Shown in pieces: positions 37,172 to 46,249 of a stretch of DNA of 56,604 bases (the first letter of the stretch is position 1; each line of letters begins with the position of its first letter). Location: assembly GCA_013002105.1 (NCBI GenBank), contig JABDKS010000835.1, positions 1-56,604 of the forward strand, read 5' to 3'. The translations under genes and the position numbers were made by a program. Source of the DNA: Pirellulaceae bacterium. Its GTDB lineage: Bacteria; Planctomycetota; Planctomycetia; Pirellulales; Pirellulaceae. Under the pieces are notes generated by a model. It was not told where the DNA came from and ran no database searches. It worked only from the letters and a program-made list of their open reading frames with translations.

Positions 37172-37225
37172 CGTGACCAAAACCTCCCGAGGGAGGAGGC
37201 ATGACGCACGCACGTGAGAGTCACG
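37172..37225 (+). promoter_or_regulatory. Possible structured leader before gmk
   Basis: In the 81-base gap before gmk, CCTCCC (37183-37188) pairs with GGGAGG (37191-37196) and CGTGAC (37172-37177) pairs with GTCACG (37220-37225), allowing a nested structure just upstream of the AGG at 37228-37230. It might act on translation of gmk or mark a processing site. Both stems are six pairs, so the evidence is limited. Confidence 0.25.
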
Positions 37226-37238
37226 GCAGGTGAAGGCA

Positions 37239-37838
37239 ATGAGTAGCAAGGAAACACGATTGATCATCATCTCCGGCCCCAGCGGTGCCGGGAAATCGAC
37301 CGTTGTGCGCCGGCTGCTGACCGAGTGCCGTTTGCCGTTACAAATGAGCATCTCCGCCACCACGCGACCGCCAAGACCGGGCGAAGAAGAGGGAAAGGAC
37401 TACTTTTTCCTGTCAGATAGCAAGTTTTCCGAACTGCGCCAGGCCGATGCCTTTCTAGAATGCAAAGAGGTTTTTGGCCAAGGACACTGGTACGGCACCC
37501 TTCGCGAGCAGGTTGCCTCTGGCCTGAATGCCGGTCATTGGGTTATTTTGGAAATCGATGTTCAAGGTGCCTTAGCGGTGCTGGAGAAAAACGAGTTCGA
37601 CCCGATTACCCTGTTCATCCATCCCGGTGGCATGGACGAACTGGAACGCCGATTGCGCAGTCGCGGAACCGAGTCCGAAGAAGAGATCACGAAACGATTG
37701 GAAACCGCATTCTCCGAAATGCGATACCTCCACCGATATCAATACGAAGTCATTAACGGCAACGTCGACACCGCTGTCGCCGAGATCTGCCAAATATTGA
37801 ACGACCAAAGGGAAAAGAATCCATGCTCGAAGAGCTAA
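37239..37838 (+). CDS. gmk: Guanylate kinase
   Basis: Phosphorylates GMP to GDP with ATP; cytoplasmic. 199 residues from the ATG at 37239, with AGG eight bases upstream (a GTG nine bases earlier is in frame). The P-loop GPSGAGKST is at residues 13-21. The GMP-binding region has [22 protein letters not shown], and [15 protein letters not shown] and [16 protein letters not shown] follow in order. It overlaps rpoZ by 16 bases. The yicC-gmk-rpoZ-coaC order is widely conserved in bacteria. Confidence 0.96.
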   Translation: MSSKETRLIIISGPSGAGKSTVVRRLLTECRLPLQMSISATTRPPRPGEEEGKDYFFLSDSKFSELRQADAFLECKEVFGQGHWYGTLREQVASGLNAGHWVILEIDVQGALAVLEKNEFDPITLFIHPGGMDELERRLRSRGTESEEEITKRLETAFSEMRYLHRYQYEVINGNVDTAVAEICQILNDQREKNPCSKS

Positions 37839-38101
37839 AAGAAGAAGAAATTGTCAACAAGGTTGGCGGACGATTCAAACTGAGCACCTTGATCCAAAAG
37901 CGTTTGGTTCAATTGAACCAAGGCAGCCGTGCGTTGGTGAATTCCGATACGCACGACAAAATGACCATCGTGTTACAAGAGATCATGCAAGACAAAATCG
38001 TCTTGAACATGGAAAACGAAATCGAAACGGTCAAAGAACTGGACCTCGATGCAACCATCGCTGCGGCCGAAGCACCCGATCTGGAAGCTTCGGACCTGTA
38101 G
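37823..38101 (+). CDS. rpoZ: DNA-directed RNA polymerase subunit omega
   Basis: 92 residues. Omega stabilises the beta' subunit in RNA polymerase. The conserved N-terminal segment is here as [30 protein letters not shown], followed by a variable acidic C-terminus ([25 protein letters not shown]). Position immediately after gmk, with a 16-base overlap, supports the call. An AAAGGGAAAAG stretch ahead of the ATG gives a ribosome binding site inside gmk. Confidence 0.9.
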   Translation: MLEELKEEEIVNKVGGRFKLSTLIQKRLVQLNQGSRALVNSDTHDKMTIVLQEIMQDKIVLNMENEIETVKELDLDATIAAAEAPDLEASDL

Positions 38102-38205
38102 CCAACTGCGCGGCCGCTCCCATCATGTGCATCGACTGATGCCTGACGACAGCAAGATTCAGCTTGAATAAATAGCCGCCCGACCCTTGAGTGATTGATG
38201 ATCTG

Positions 38206-38760
38206 ATGAGCAACCAAGGGCGAGCCATCCTGCTGGCCGTCGGCGGTGGTATCGCTGCCTACAAATCTGCCATCCTGTGCAGCCGCCTGGTCCAAGGCGG
38301 CCACGATGTCCGCACAGCAATGACTCATTCGGCCACCGAGTTTCTCGGCCCCGCCACGCTCGCCGCGCTGTCGGGCAAGCCGGTAGCCGCGGGCGTGTTC
38401 GATGCGCAACAGTATCCACTCGGTCCGCACATCGAATTGGCCCGCGACTTGGAGTTGATGGTCATCGCTCCGGCAACAGCCAATCTGTTAGCCAAGCTCG
38501 CTAGCGGAGTTGCGGACGATCTAATCAGCACCATTTATCTGCAGGTCGCTTGTCCCGTGCTACTCGCTCCAGCAATGAGCAACGTGATGTGGGACAAACC
38601 ATCGGTGCAACGCAACGTCGATCAGCTCAAAAGCGACGGCTGTCATTTTGTGGGACCCGAAAGCGGTTGGCTCAGTTGTCGTGACAAAGGCGATGGCCGA
38701 ATGAGTGAGCCTGAACAGATCTTATCGGCTGTAGAAAAATTGATTTCTTCAGCGACGTGA
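38206..38760 (+). CDS. coaC: Phosphopantothenoylcysteine decarboxylase (CoaC domain only)
   Basis: Flavoprotein that decarboxylates phosphopantothenoylcysteine in coenzyme A synthesis. 184 residues from the ATG at 38206 (a GTG at 38191 is also in frame). FMN-binding AVGGGIAAYKSA is at 11-22, the catalytic His is in PHIELAR (His75), and the substrate-clamp Cys is in GWLSCRDKGDGRM (Cys158). The usual PAMN motif reads PAMS (122-125), with Asn as the next residue. The CoaB ligase half that is often fused is absent and must be a separate gene elsewhere. It lies 104 bases after rpoZ. Confidence 0.9.
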   Translation: MSNQGRAILLAVGGGIAAYKSAILCSRLVQGGHDVRTAMTHSATEFLGPATLAALSGKPVAAGVFDAQQYPLGPHIELARDLELMVIAPATANLLAKLASGVADDLISTIYLQVACPVLLAPAMSNVMWDKPSVQRNVDQLKSDGCHFVGPESGWLSCRDKGDGRMSEPEQILSAVEKLISSAT

Positions 38761-38859
38761 CATCCTTCGCCGATCGGCTTGCAGTGGTTTCGTCGCCCAT
38801 CGCCTGCCAGACCGTTTGACCTCACACAACCGCCCACTCTGCCCGCTCGAAAGTGCGAC

Positions 38860-40515
38860 ATGTCCCTGTTTGTTTTTGGACACCGAAATCCCGACACCGA
38901 TGCGATCTGCAGCGCGATCGCCTATGCCGATTTTCTGCGACAGACGACTCGACCCGACGCCGTGGCTGCTAGTTGCGGACCGCCCAACGAACGAACGGAA
39001 TTTGCACTCCGGCAGGCTGATTTGCAACCACCACGAATCATCATGGACCTGCGCCCCGAAGTGGTAGATGTCTGCCAGCATGACATTCGGCAGGCTCACG
39101 AATCGGATTGTTTCTACGAAGTCTATCACCAGATGAACGAGCACAAACTGCGCGCGATTCCGGTCATCAATGATTCAGGAGAAATGGTTGGCTTGGTCAC
39201 GCTGCTGGACCTGATGCGACTGGTTCTCGAAGGTGGCGTGGATCCGATCAAATCGCGAGAAGTCTTTAGTAATCTGCGCAAGATCGTTGACGTCCTTGAT
39301 GGTAGCTTTCAAAACGAAATCAATATCGATCGCGATGAAGACCTGATCGTTAGCGTCGGTGCGATGAGCGCCAACGGCTTTACCAAGCACATGCACGATT
39401 TCCCGGCCGAACGCCTGGTCGTCGTCAGCGGTGACCGTCCAACCATCCAGTTGCCCGCGATCGAAAATGGTGTTCGCGCATTGGTTGTGACCGGCGGTTT
39501 CAAGCTATCCAGTGGTCTGATGCAATTGGCGCAAGCCCGCGACGTAACAGTGATCAACAGTCCCTATGATACCGCTACCACCACGATGCGGATCAAAGCG
39601 GCTCGTTTGATTCAATCCATCATCGACACCAAATTCATTCCATTGCCGGCAAAAATGTTCATCGAAGAAGCTCGGCAACTGGTTGTCCGTTCGGACCAAA
39701 CTGTCTTTCCCGTTTTTGACGATGGCGAATTGGTTGGCGTGTTGAGCAAAAGTGATTTGGTCAATCCGCCCCAAAAGCAAGTCGTGCTTGTCGATCACAA
39801 CGAAGTCACACAAGCCGTGCCGGGTGTAGAAGACGCCAACATTATCGAAGTCTTGGACCACCACCGACTCGGTGGATCGCTGCGATCACCCCAACCGATA
39901 CGATTCTTTATGGACCCGGTCGGATCCACTTGCACGCTGGTCGCACGAATGTATCACCAAGCGCAGATCCAACCGACAGCCGGGATCGCGCTGTGTATGG
40001 CATCTGGGATGATCAGCGACACTCTGTTTCTGCGATCACCGACAACCACGGATGTCGACCGAGACATGCTGGCATGGCTGCAGGATTTTTGCGATGTCGA
40101 TTTAAAAGAGTACGCCAACAAATTCTTTGCGGTCGGGTCGGCACTGCGGTCGTGCACTCCTGAACAGGTCGTCCGCGAAGACTGTAAAGAATTCGATGAG
40201 AACGGTCGGCGATTTTCGATTTCTCAGATCGAAGAAATCGGTTTCGACCTGTTTTGGGAACGCAAGGATGAACTGTTTTTGGCGTTGGAGGGATTGGCTC
40301 GCGAACAACGACTAGAGTTTTCTGCGCTGTTGGTCACCGATATTGCAAGCACTGGTAGTTTGTTGATGATGAGTAGCGAACCGGCTGGTTGGGAAGAGAT
40401 CAACTACCCGGAAATGGAAGACCGGTTGTACAAATTAGACGCCGTCGTCAGCCGCAAAAAGCAACTCTTGCCGCTGATTATCAGTTTGCTCGATTCCAGC
40501 CCAGCAGTCGCCTAG
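38860..40515 (+). CDS. ppaC: CBS-regulated manganese-dependent inorganic pyrophosphatase (family II)
   Basis: Hydrolyses pyrophosphate in the cytoplasm. 551 residues from the ATG at 38860, longer than plain family II enzymes (about 310) because a regulatory insert splits the DHH domain. The metal site begins with FGHRNPDTDAICSAIAYA at residues 4-21. A CBS/DRTGG/CBS insert follows (LRAIPVINDSGEMVGLVTLLDLMRL; RALVVTGGFKLSSGLMQLA; VFPVFDDGELVGVLSKSDL). VLVDHNEVTQA and IIEVLDHHRLGG continue the DHH site, and a DHHA2 domain ends the protein. Enzymes with this insert are controlled by adenine nucleotides. It is the last gene of the co-directional block. Confidence 0.93.
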   Translation: MSLFVFGHRNPDTDAICSAIAYADFLRQTTRPDAVAASCGPPNERTEFALRQADLQPPRIIMDLRPEVVDVCQHDIRQAHESDCFYEVYHQMNEHKLRAIPVINDSGEMVGLVTLLDLMRLVLEGGVDPIKSREVFSNLRKIVDVLDGSFQNEINIDRDEDLIVSVGAMSANGFTKHMHDFPAERLVVVSGDRPTIQLPAIENGVRALVVTGGFKLSSGLMQLAQARDVTVINSPYDTATTTMRIKAARLIQSIIDTKFIPLPAKMFIEEARQLVVRSDQTVFPVFDDGELVGVLSKSDLVNPPQKQVVLVDHNEVTQAVPGVEDANIIEVLDHHRLGGSLRSPQPIRFFMDPVGSTCTLVARMYHQAQIQPTAGIALCMASGMISDTLFLRSPTTTDVDRDMLAWLQDFCDVDLKEYANKFFAVGSALRSCTPEQVVREDCKEFDENGRRFSISQIEEIGFDLFWERKDELFLALEGLAREQRLEFSALLVTDIASTGSLLMMSSEPAGWEEINYPEMEDRLYKLDAVVSRKKQLLPLIISLLDSSPAVA

Positions 40516-40547
40516 GCATCTCTGACAGTTACGTCCCGTTGATACCG

Positions 40548-41894
40548 CTACTTTGACAAATCGACAGCGACGATTTCTTTATCGTTGCGAATGTAAGCCG
40601 TTCGGTCTGCATACGCTGGATGACTCCACACGACCGGTCTGCCGAACGATTCATTGGTCGGTTCGATCGCATGAAACCGACCTTTCTCTTCGTAGCCCGA
40701 TTTGGTTAATCGGGCCATGATCAAGTCACCATTCTCGCTCATCAACAGGTAACGGTCACTGTCGCCGACGCGTGTAACGAACGCCGTGCCATGTTTGATA
40801 AATCGCTTTTCATCGGGCTTGGTCGCCGCAAACGTTTCCCACAATCGTGAACCATCCTTGCTGTCCACAGCAATCAAACTGCCTTGCAAACAATCCGTGC
40901 CGTAGATCACTCCGTCGACAAACGCGGGCGGAGCATTGCTGCAGTGTACGGCGTTCTTTGCCTCACCACGCCACAAAACTTTTGCGGCCGGTTTCTCGCG
41001 GTCCAGTTCAATCAACGCCGCTTCGGTGTGAATGGCACTGACGTACAGTAAATGGTCATTGAGTATCGGCTGTGCAATCGACATCTCGTAGGAAGGTTTC
41101 ATCTCGATGCTCCAGAAACTTTCTCCGCTGTCAGGGTTCAGACTCGCGACGGCTTCTGGATGAAAGACGATCAATTGACGCGTGCCGCCAGCTTGGATGA
41201 TTTGCGGCGCGCAATATCCCGCATTGGCGTCCAAAGATTTCCAACGAACCTCGCCTGTCAGCTTGTTCAACGCGACCACGCACTGCCCCGGACCACCGAC
41301 CATGCAATACAGTGTGTCACCATCGACCAATGGGTGCGCAGCAAAGCCCCAAATCGGAACTTCTGCAGCGAAGTCGGTTTTCAAGTTTCGACTCCAAATG
41401 ACGTCGCCATCGGACGCTTGCAAGCATTTCAAGTCACCTTCGCTGCCTAAAATGTAGACACGGTCTTGGTCAATCGTTGGAGTACAGCGTGGGCCGGCTG
41501 GGTAGGAGATACTGTAGGGGCGATCGTACGTATGCTGCCACAGTTGCTGGCCGCTGGCGGCGTCAAACGCGGTCAAACGTTCTTGGCCGTTCAAGTCGGC
41601 ACGTTGACCCGGATCGTTGAATGCCTTGCCCGATTCCTGCTGGTAGTCAAAGACAAAAACTCTGCCATCGGCCGCTGCGGGCCCCGCGTAGCCGCCTTGG
41701 ATCGGTTTTCGCCACTTCACCGTCAATCCGTCGGCAGGGATCTCGTCGATGATTCCCGTTTCGCGGTAAACTCCGTCTCGCTGGGAACCCAACCAACCCG
41801 GCCAATTGTCGGCCAACGAGGGCGTATCAACGAACAGCCAGGGCAAAACTGTCGTTGCAAAAATCACAGTCGTCAATTTGGATTTGAAATTCAT
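40548..41894 (-). CDS. Exported PQQ-like beta-propeller protein
   Basis: 448 residues from the ATG at 41894 with a signal peptide (NFKSKLTTVIFATTVLPWLFVDTPSLA). The mature protein is a PQQ-enzyme-type/BamB-like propeller: NWPGWLGSQRDGVYRETGI, then blades such as RLTAFDAASGQQLWQHTYD, RVYILGSEGDLKCLQASDGDVIWSRNL and CVVALNKLTGEVRWKSLD. No catalytic residues of quinoprotein dehydrogenases are evident. Planctomycetes carry many such exported propellers of unknown role. It converges on the pyrophosphatase gene and is divergent from the SixA-type gene, with about 75 bases between. Confidence 0.88.
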   Translation of the reverse strand: MNFKSKLTTVIFATTVLPWLFVDTPSLADNWPGWLGSQRDGVYRETGIIDEIPADGLTVKWRKPIQGGYAGPAAADGRVFVFDYQQESGKAFNDPGQRADLNGQERLTAFDAASGQQLWQHTYDRPYSISYPAGPRCTPTIDQDRVYILGSEGDLKCLQASDGDVIWSRNLKTDFAAEVPIWGFAAHPLVDGDTLYCMVGGPGQCVVALNKLTGEVRWKSLDANAGYCAPQIIQAGGTRQLIVFHPEAVASLNPDSGESFWSIEMKPSYEMSIAQPILNDHLLYVSAIHTEAALIELDREKPAAKVLWRGEAKNAVHCSNAPPAFVDGVIYGTDCLQGSLIAVDSKDGSRLWETFAATKPDEKRFIKHGTAFVTRVGDSDRYLLMSENGDLIMARLTKSGYEEKGRFHAIEPTNESFGRPVVWSHPAYADRTAYIRNDKEIVAVDLSK

Positions 41895-41970
41895 GATGCC
41901 GTTGGGTGTGCGATGCAACAGATGACAATCGGTTCAACCAGTAGTATAAACCGCAACTCACGAGAGTCAG

Positions 41971-42498
41971 ATGACTTCTAAAGATACCAGCGACCCGGAC
42001 GCACTGACACTGATCCTGATGCGTCACGCCAAGAGTGACTGGTCCGATGGATCCCTATCAGATCATGATCGTCCGTTGAACGCACGAGGCCGCCGCGATA
42101 CGCCCCGTATGGCAAATTGGCTGGACCAAAACGATTACCGGCCCGATCGGATCCTCTGTTCCACCGCTGAAAGGACCCGAGAAACGGTCGCACTGTTGTG
42201 TGACACTTGGTCGGCAGAGGTTGATGTCGCCGACACCCAGGCGCTCTATCTAGCCAGCCCCGATTCGATTCTCCGAACGATTCTTGACGACGGCAACGAC
42301 GCGAAGTGCTTGATGGTGGTCGCACACAATCCAGGCATGACCCATTTGGCCTCTGTCTTGGCCGATCGCTCGGTCGATATGCCCACCGCCGCGGTCGCAT
42401 CGTTTCGTGTCAGCGCCGACCACTGGTACGAACTGAACTCCGATACCGAATATCAACTATTGGATTTCATGCGCCCCAAAGGGTTGGATCAATCATGA
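41971..42498 (+). CDS. sixA: SixA-like histidine phosphatase
   Basis: 175 residues of the histidine phosphatase (phosphoglycerate mutase-like) fold: LILMRHAKSDWSD holds the phosphorylated RHG-type motif (RHA), then RPLNARGRRDTPRMANWL and SSTAERTRETVALL-like CSTAERTRETVALL. The second catalytic His is in VVAHNPGMTHLA. E. coli SixA removes phosphate from His-phosphotransfer proteins; many relatives have other substrates, so the role here is open. GAGAG ahead of the ATG may be the ribosome binding site. Its stop codon overlaps the ATG of the metallophosphoesterase gene (ATGA at 42495-42498). Confidence 0.9.
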   Translation: MTSKDTSDPDALTLILMRHAKSDWSDGSLSDHDRPLNARGRRDTPRMANWLDQNDYRPDRILCSTAERTRETVALLCDTWSAEVDVADTQALYLASPDSILRTILDDGNDAKCLMVVAHNPGMTHLASVLADRSVDMPTAAVASFRVSADHWYELNSDTEYQLLDFMRPKGLDQS

Positions 42499-43661
42499 CC
42501 CCGATGCCTTGGTGGATTGTCTGCATCATGGTCGTGATCGGCCATCTGGGTCTGCACGTCGCCATTTACAACCGCGTCAACGGATTCGGCCTCCACCGCA
42601 AAACGATCAAACGCATCGAGTTTTTCTTTTTGATGACCACCATTCTGATTCCGTTGGCCATGTGGTCGGTGTTTTCGGAAGTGTTGTGGGACGTGATGCA
42701 AGGCCGCCCGGAGCAGTTACCCATTCCCGCGGTACTGTCGTTTTATTCGATCGCTTGTCTGCTAGCGTGGATCGGCTTGGGGATCCCGTGGCTGATGTGG
42801 CGGCCGATTTTCGGTCTGGAATGGATTGATGCGCCCCGTCAGACCGAGATCGTCGATGTGCAAAAGGCGGTCGGACGTCCGCTGGCACAGACCATCCGGT
42901 GCAATTTGGAATCGCGACTACCACTGAATCAGATATTCGAATTGGCGATCGATCAAATCACGTTTCCGGTAGCCGGTTTGCCAAAGCAGCTTGACGGTTA
43001 TCGCATCGCCCACTTTTCGGATGTTCATTTGACCGGCCATGTCCACCCTGACTTTACCCACTATGTCGTCCAGCGAGCGACCGATTGGCAACCCGATTTA
43101 ATGGCCATTGCTGGGGACATTATCGACTCTCAGCAGTGTGTTTCTTGGCTGGGGGATCTGTTTGGTCCCGCCAGCGCAGCGGACGGTTGCTACTTCATAT
43201 TGGGAAATCACGACAAAAGAATCGTGGATCCTGATCACACCCGCGCCGAGATGGCCAAAGCGGGTTGGATCGATGTCGGCACAGCGCCAACCGAGCGGCA
43301 AATCCGCGGCGTCAACGCAATGATCCTGGGCAATGAAGCTCCCTGGTTCCGACCGGCATCCATCGCGGCAGAATCAACTGCCGACTTTCGGTTGTTGCTG
43401 AGCCATAGTCCCGATCAACTGACGTGGGCGCGTCAACACAACGTGGATCTCATGCTGGTCGGGCACACGCATGGCGGGCAAGGACGGTTGCCGCTGGCGG
43501 GCCCGATCCTCAGCCCCAGTCTGCACGGCAGTCGCTACGCATCAGGGGATTTCTACAAAGCGCCGACCACGATGCATGTTTCTCGTGGTCTGTGCGGAAC
43601 CCATTTGATGCGGATCAATTGTCGACCGCAATTGTCACTTCTGACACTCAAGTCTCTATAG
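42495..43661 (+). CDS. Membrane-bound metallophosphoesterase
   Basis: 388 residues from the ATG at 42495, which overlaps the previous stop by four bases. Three hydrophobic segments fill the first 105 residues (IVCIMVVIGHLGLHVAIY; IEFFFLMTTILIPLAMWSVF; VLSFYSIACLLAWIGLGIPWLMW). The calcineurin-like domain has all five blocks: HFSDVHLTGHVHPDF, AIAGDIIDS, FILGNHDKR (about residue 235), LLLSHSPDQ and LVGHTHGGQ. The arrangement fits YkuE/LpxH-like membrane phosphoesterases. The substrate is unknown. It is probably co-expressed with the SixA-type gene. Confidence 0.9.
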   Translation: MTPMPWWIVCIMVVIGHLGLHVAIYNRVNGFGLHRKTIKRIEFFFLMTTILIPLAMWSVFSEVLWDVMQGRPEQLPIPAVLSFYSIACLLAWIGLGIPWLMWRPIFGLEWIDAPRQTEIVDVQKAVGRPLAQTIRCNLESRLPLNQIFELAIDQITFPVAGLPKQLDGYRIAHFSDVHLTGHVHPDFTHYVVQRATDWQPDLMAIAGDIIDSQQCVSWLGDLFGPASAADGCYFILGNHDKRIVDPDHTRAEMAKAGWIDVGTAPTERQIRGVNAMILGNEAPWFRPASIAAESTADFRLLLSHSPDQLTWARQHNVDLMLVGHTHGGQGRLPLAGPILSPSLHGSRYASGDFYKAPTTMHVSRGLCGTHLMRINCRPQLSLLTLKSL

Positions 43662-43698
43662 CCGTACGGGCACGCCAAACGACGTTCCAAACCAAATA

Positions 43699-45432
43699 TC
43701 AAGCGGCGATTCGCGTCGCTCGATTACGTCGCGCGTACTGAAATCCAGGCACAAAAAAGCAGGCGGCCGAGACGACACCAAAAACCAAGTGGGCCCATTG
43801 CGGCCACACCGCCATCACGACCGCAGCGGCCAACAGCGCAATCGCTTGGATATAAAACGCACCACTGAGCATGCCTGCTTTGATCAGGAACACCATCGCG
43901 CTGATCACTCCCAGCAACGGTGATAACGTCAGTACCTTTAGATCGAGCCACCACTCCAGCGGAAACACCAGTCCGATTGCAATCATGCTAGCGCCCCAAA
44001 CGTGTGCAATCTGCCGCTCAATGAATGTGACAGGTCCGACTCGCTGGCGCAGTTTCCAAAAGACGGCCGCCCAAGCTCCCAATCCGACAGTCCAGAGAAC
44101 GATGTACCAAGTTCTCTGGGTGATGCCCATCAAGTGCATCTGCCATGTCAGGATGCCGGCCACCAGCAACGCCAGGGAATGCCACATCCACAACAGCCCC
44201 CAGTTCTCCAATACCGCAGCATGGTGCGTCTCGCGAAACAGCCGAGCCAACACTTGTCCGAACTGACCGCTGCGAGCCGATACCTTTTCGTCTGCCAGAT
44301 AGGCATCCAAATCGTCTGCCAACTCGGCGGCAGTGTCGTATCTCAGATCAATCGGTTTTTGCAAACAGCGAATCACGATCATTTCCAGGTCCCGATCCAG
44401 GCCCGGACGCAACATCCGCGGCGGACTGGGATCCTGCTCGATCACCAACATCACCAACTCCATCGGCGATTCGGCTACGAACGGTGCCCGTCCGGTCAGA
44501 GCGAAGTACAGTACACACCCCAAGCTGTAGATATCGCTGGATTGGCCCACTAAACCCCGCCGGCCACTGGCCTGTTCGGGGGACATATACGCCGGCGTAC
44601 CAACCAGAATGCCGCTACGCGTCAGCCCATCGTCGACGTCGACCTGCTTTGCCAATCCAAAGTCCAAGATCAGCGGTTCGTCATCCGGAGCCAACAAGAT
44701 GTTGCTCGGTTTCAGGTCACGGTGCAAAACGCCTTGTTGATGAGCAAACGCGACAGCCCGGGCGACTTTAGAAACGATTCTGGCCGCACGTCGCTGTTGC
44801 ATCGGTCCGCTAGCCAAACGCTGTGCCAGCGTCTCGCCCTCGACATACTGCATACTGAAGAACGGACGGCCTTCGATATCACCGACCTCATAGACCGGCA
44901 CGATGTTGGGATGTTCCAACTTTGCAGTCGCCGATGCTTCGCCCAAAAAACGTTGCAAGTCGGCATCGCTGGCAAGTCGACCTCGCAAAATCATCTTCAC
45001 CGCGACTTCACGGTTCAAGCTCACTTGCCGAGCGCGGAACACAACTCCCATCCCGCCACGTCCCACCTCTTCGATCAACTCATAGTCACCGATCGTCGCT
45101 GGCAGCTGCAATCGACGCCATCGTGACAGTGAGTCGCCGCCGGTGGGTCCTTCGTCTAAAACGGCGCCGGCCGTATCGGTGACAAGCACGGCCCCCCAAA
45201 GCTTGCGTAAATCGGGAGCCAGATCGGGGTGCTCGCTGCAAACGCTGTCGAAGTCGATGACATCGCCGCGGCAGATCGCGTCGGTCAAGTCGGCCAACAG
45301 ATCGGCCAACCGCTGATCACGTTCGTCAACACTCTGGTCCACCGATGAATCGCCTGGCACCTGTTCGTCGCTGGGCCCGTCAGCTTGCCCGTCAGCTTGT
45401 CTGTCGGCTGGATCCTCGTTGGACGGCGTCAC
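43699..45432 (-). CDS. Membrane-anchored serine/threonine protein kinase
   Basis: 577 residues from a GTG that overlaps the upstream sigma factor gene by four bases. Residues 35-90 hold a small helical region common in planctomycete kinases (RLADLLADLTDAICRG, CSEHPDLAPDLRKLWG). The kinase domain is complete: glycine loop GRGGMGVVF at 124-132, Lys in VAVK at 143-146, HRDLKPSN at 237-244 and DFG at 257-259, APE-type end as SPEQASG. After about residue 395 come five or six membrane spans instead of a sensor domain. Likely function: phosphorylation-based signalling linked to the paired sigma factor. Confidence 0.93.
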   Translation of the reverse strand: MTPSNEDPADRQADGQADGPSDEQVPGDSSVDQSVDERDQRLADLLADLTDAICRGDVIDFDSVCSEHPDLAPDLRKLWGAVLVTDTAGAVLDEGPTGGDSLSRWRRLQLPATIGDYELIEEVGRGGMGVVFRARQVSLNREVAVKMILRGRLASDADLQRFLGEASATAKLEHPNIVPVYEVGDIEGRPFFSMQYVEGETLAQRLASGPMQQRRAARIVSKVARAVAFAHQQGVLHRDLKPSNILLAPDDEPLILDFGLAKQVDVDDGLTRSGILVGTPAYMSPEQASGRRGLVGQSSDIYSLGCVLYFALTGRAPFVAESPMELVMLVIEQDPSPPRMLRPGLDRDLEMIVIRCLQKPIDLRYDTAAELADDLDAYLADEKVSARSGQFGQVLARLFRETHHAAVLENWGLLWMWHSLALLVAGILTWQMHLMGITQRTWYIVLWTVGLGAWAAVFWKLRQRVGPVTFIERQIAHVWGASMIAIGLVFPLEWWLDLKVLTLSPLLGVISAMVFLIKAGMLSGAFYIQAIALLAAAVVMAVWPQWAHLVFGVVSAACFFVPGFQYARRNRATRIAA

Positions 45433-46082
45433 TCGTCCGGCTCATCGTTGACGTCGGACTGCTGAAGTAGTTCTCGCAAACGTCGAACCGCGCGCAGATA
45501 CCGCATGCTGGCTGCCGGCCCGTTTAAACCCAAAGCGTCCGCAATTTCTTGATTGGTCAAATGTTCGTAGTGTCGCATGATCACAATCTCGCGATCCTGG
45601 TCCCCCAAGGACTCGATCGCCGATTCCACCTTGGACGCTAATTCCCGTTGCGTCGCAGCGGTTGCCGGAGTGATCCCCGGATCGCAAAGCTGAATGGCGA
45701 ATTCCATCGTCGATTGATCTGGTCCACCCGGGGCCACCATCGCCTGCTCGCGATCCATGTTCCGTTTGGCACTGACGCGATGGCGACGATAGGTGTCGAT
45801 GATTCGATCCCAGGCGATCTGTCGCAACCACAGATGGAATGCCATCACCGGATCGTCCAAGTACTTATCCAGCCGGCCGCTCGCTTCGAATAAGACATCT
45901 TGGACAACATCACTGACATCGACACGACGCTGCACCTTTCGGTCTAGCCTCAATTCCACCAAGCGACGGATCGGTGCCCGGTGTTTTTCCAGCAGACGAT
46001 TGACGGCGTCTTGATCGCCCCCTTTCGCGGCAATCAACAACTCTTCGGTTTGGTCACCGCTGGGCCAGATTGACTTTGCCAT
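45429..46082 (-). CDS. ECF-type RNA polymerase sigma factor
   Basis: 217 residues. Region 2: QDAVNRLLEKHRAPIRRLVELRLD, then DVSDVVQDVLFEASGRLDKYLDDPVMAFHLWLRQIAWDRIIDTYRRHRV. Region 4: ESLGDQDREIVIMRHYEHLTNQEIADALGLNGPAASMRYLRAVRRLREL. The spacer between them has about 45 residues. It belongs to the planctomycete ECF group that lies beside Ser/Thr kinases. The stop codon TGA overlaps the GTG of the kinase gene, so the two are made together. No anti-sigma gene is adjacent; the kinase is the likely regulator, by inference. Confidence 0.93.
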   Translation of the reverse strand: MAKSIWPSGDQTEELLIAAKGGDQDAVNRLLEKHRAPIRRLVELRLDRKVQRRVDVSDVVQDVLFEASGRLDKYLDDPVMAFHLWLRQIAWDRIIDTYRRHRVSAKRNMDREQAMVAPGGPDQSTMEFAIQLCDPGITPATAATQRELASKVESAIESLGDQDREIVIMRHYEHLTNQEIADALGLNGPAASMRYLRAVRRLRELLQQSDVNDEPDE

Positions 46083-46249
46083 GAGAATATTTCGAAAGGA
46101 GTATTTGCCTTGCCCGTTGGCAAAGAATCGACGACGAAGGTAGTTGCAGACAGTTTAGTCGAACAACTCACTTTAGCGGTATCGTCAACTTGATGGTCAC
46201 GATCTTGGCGCGTCATGATACCGACATCATTCGAAACGGGAGAAATTCC

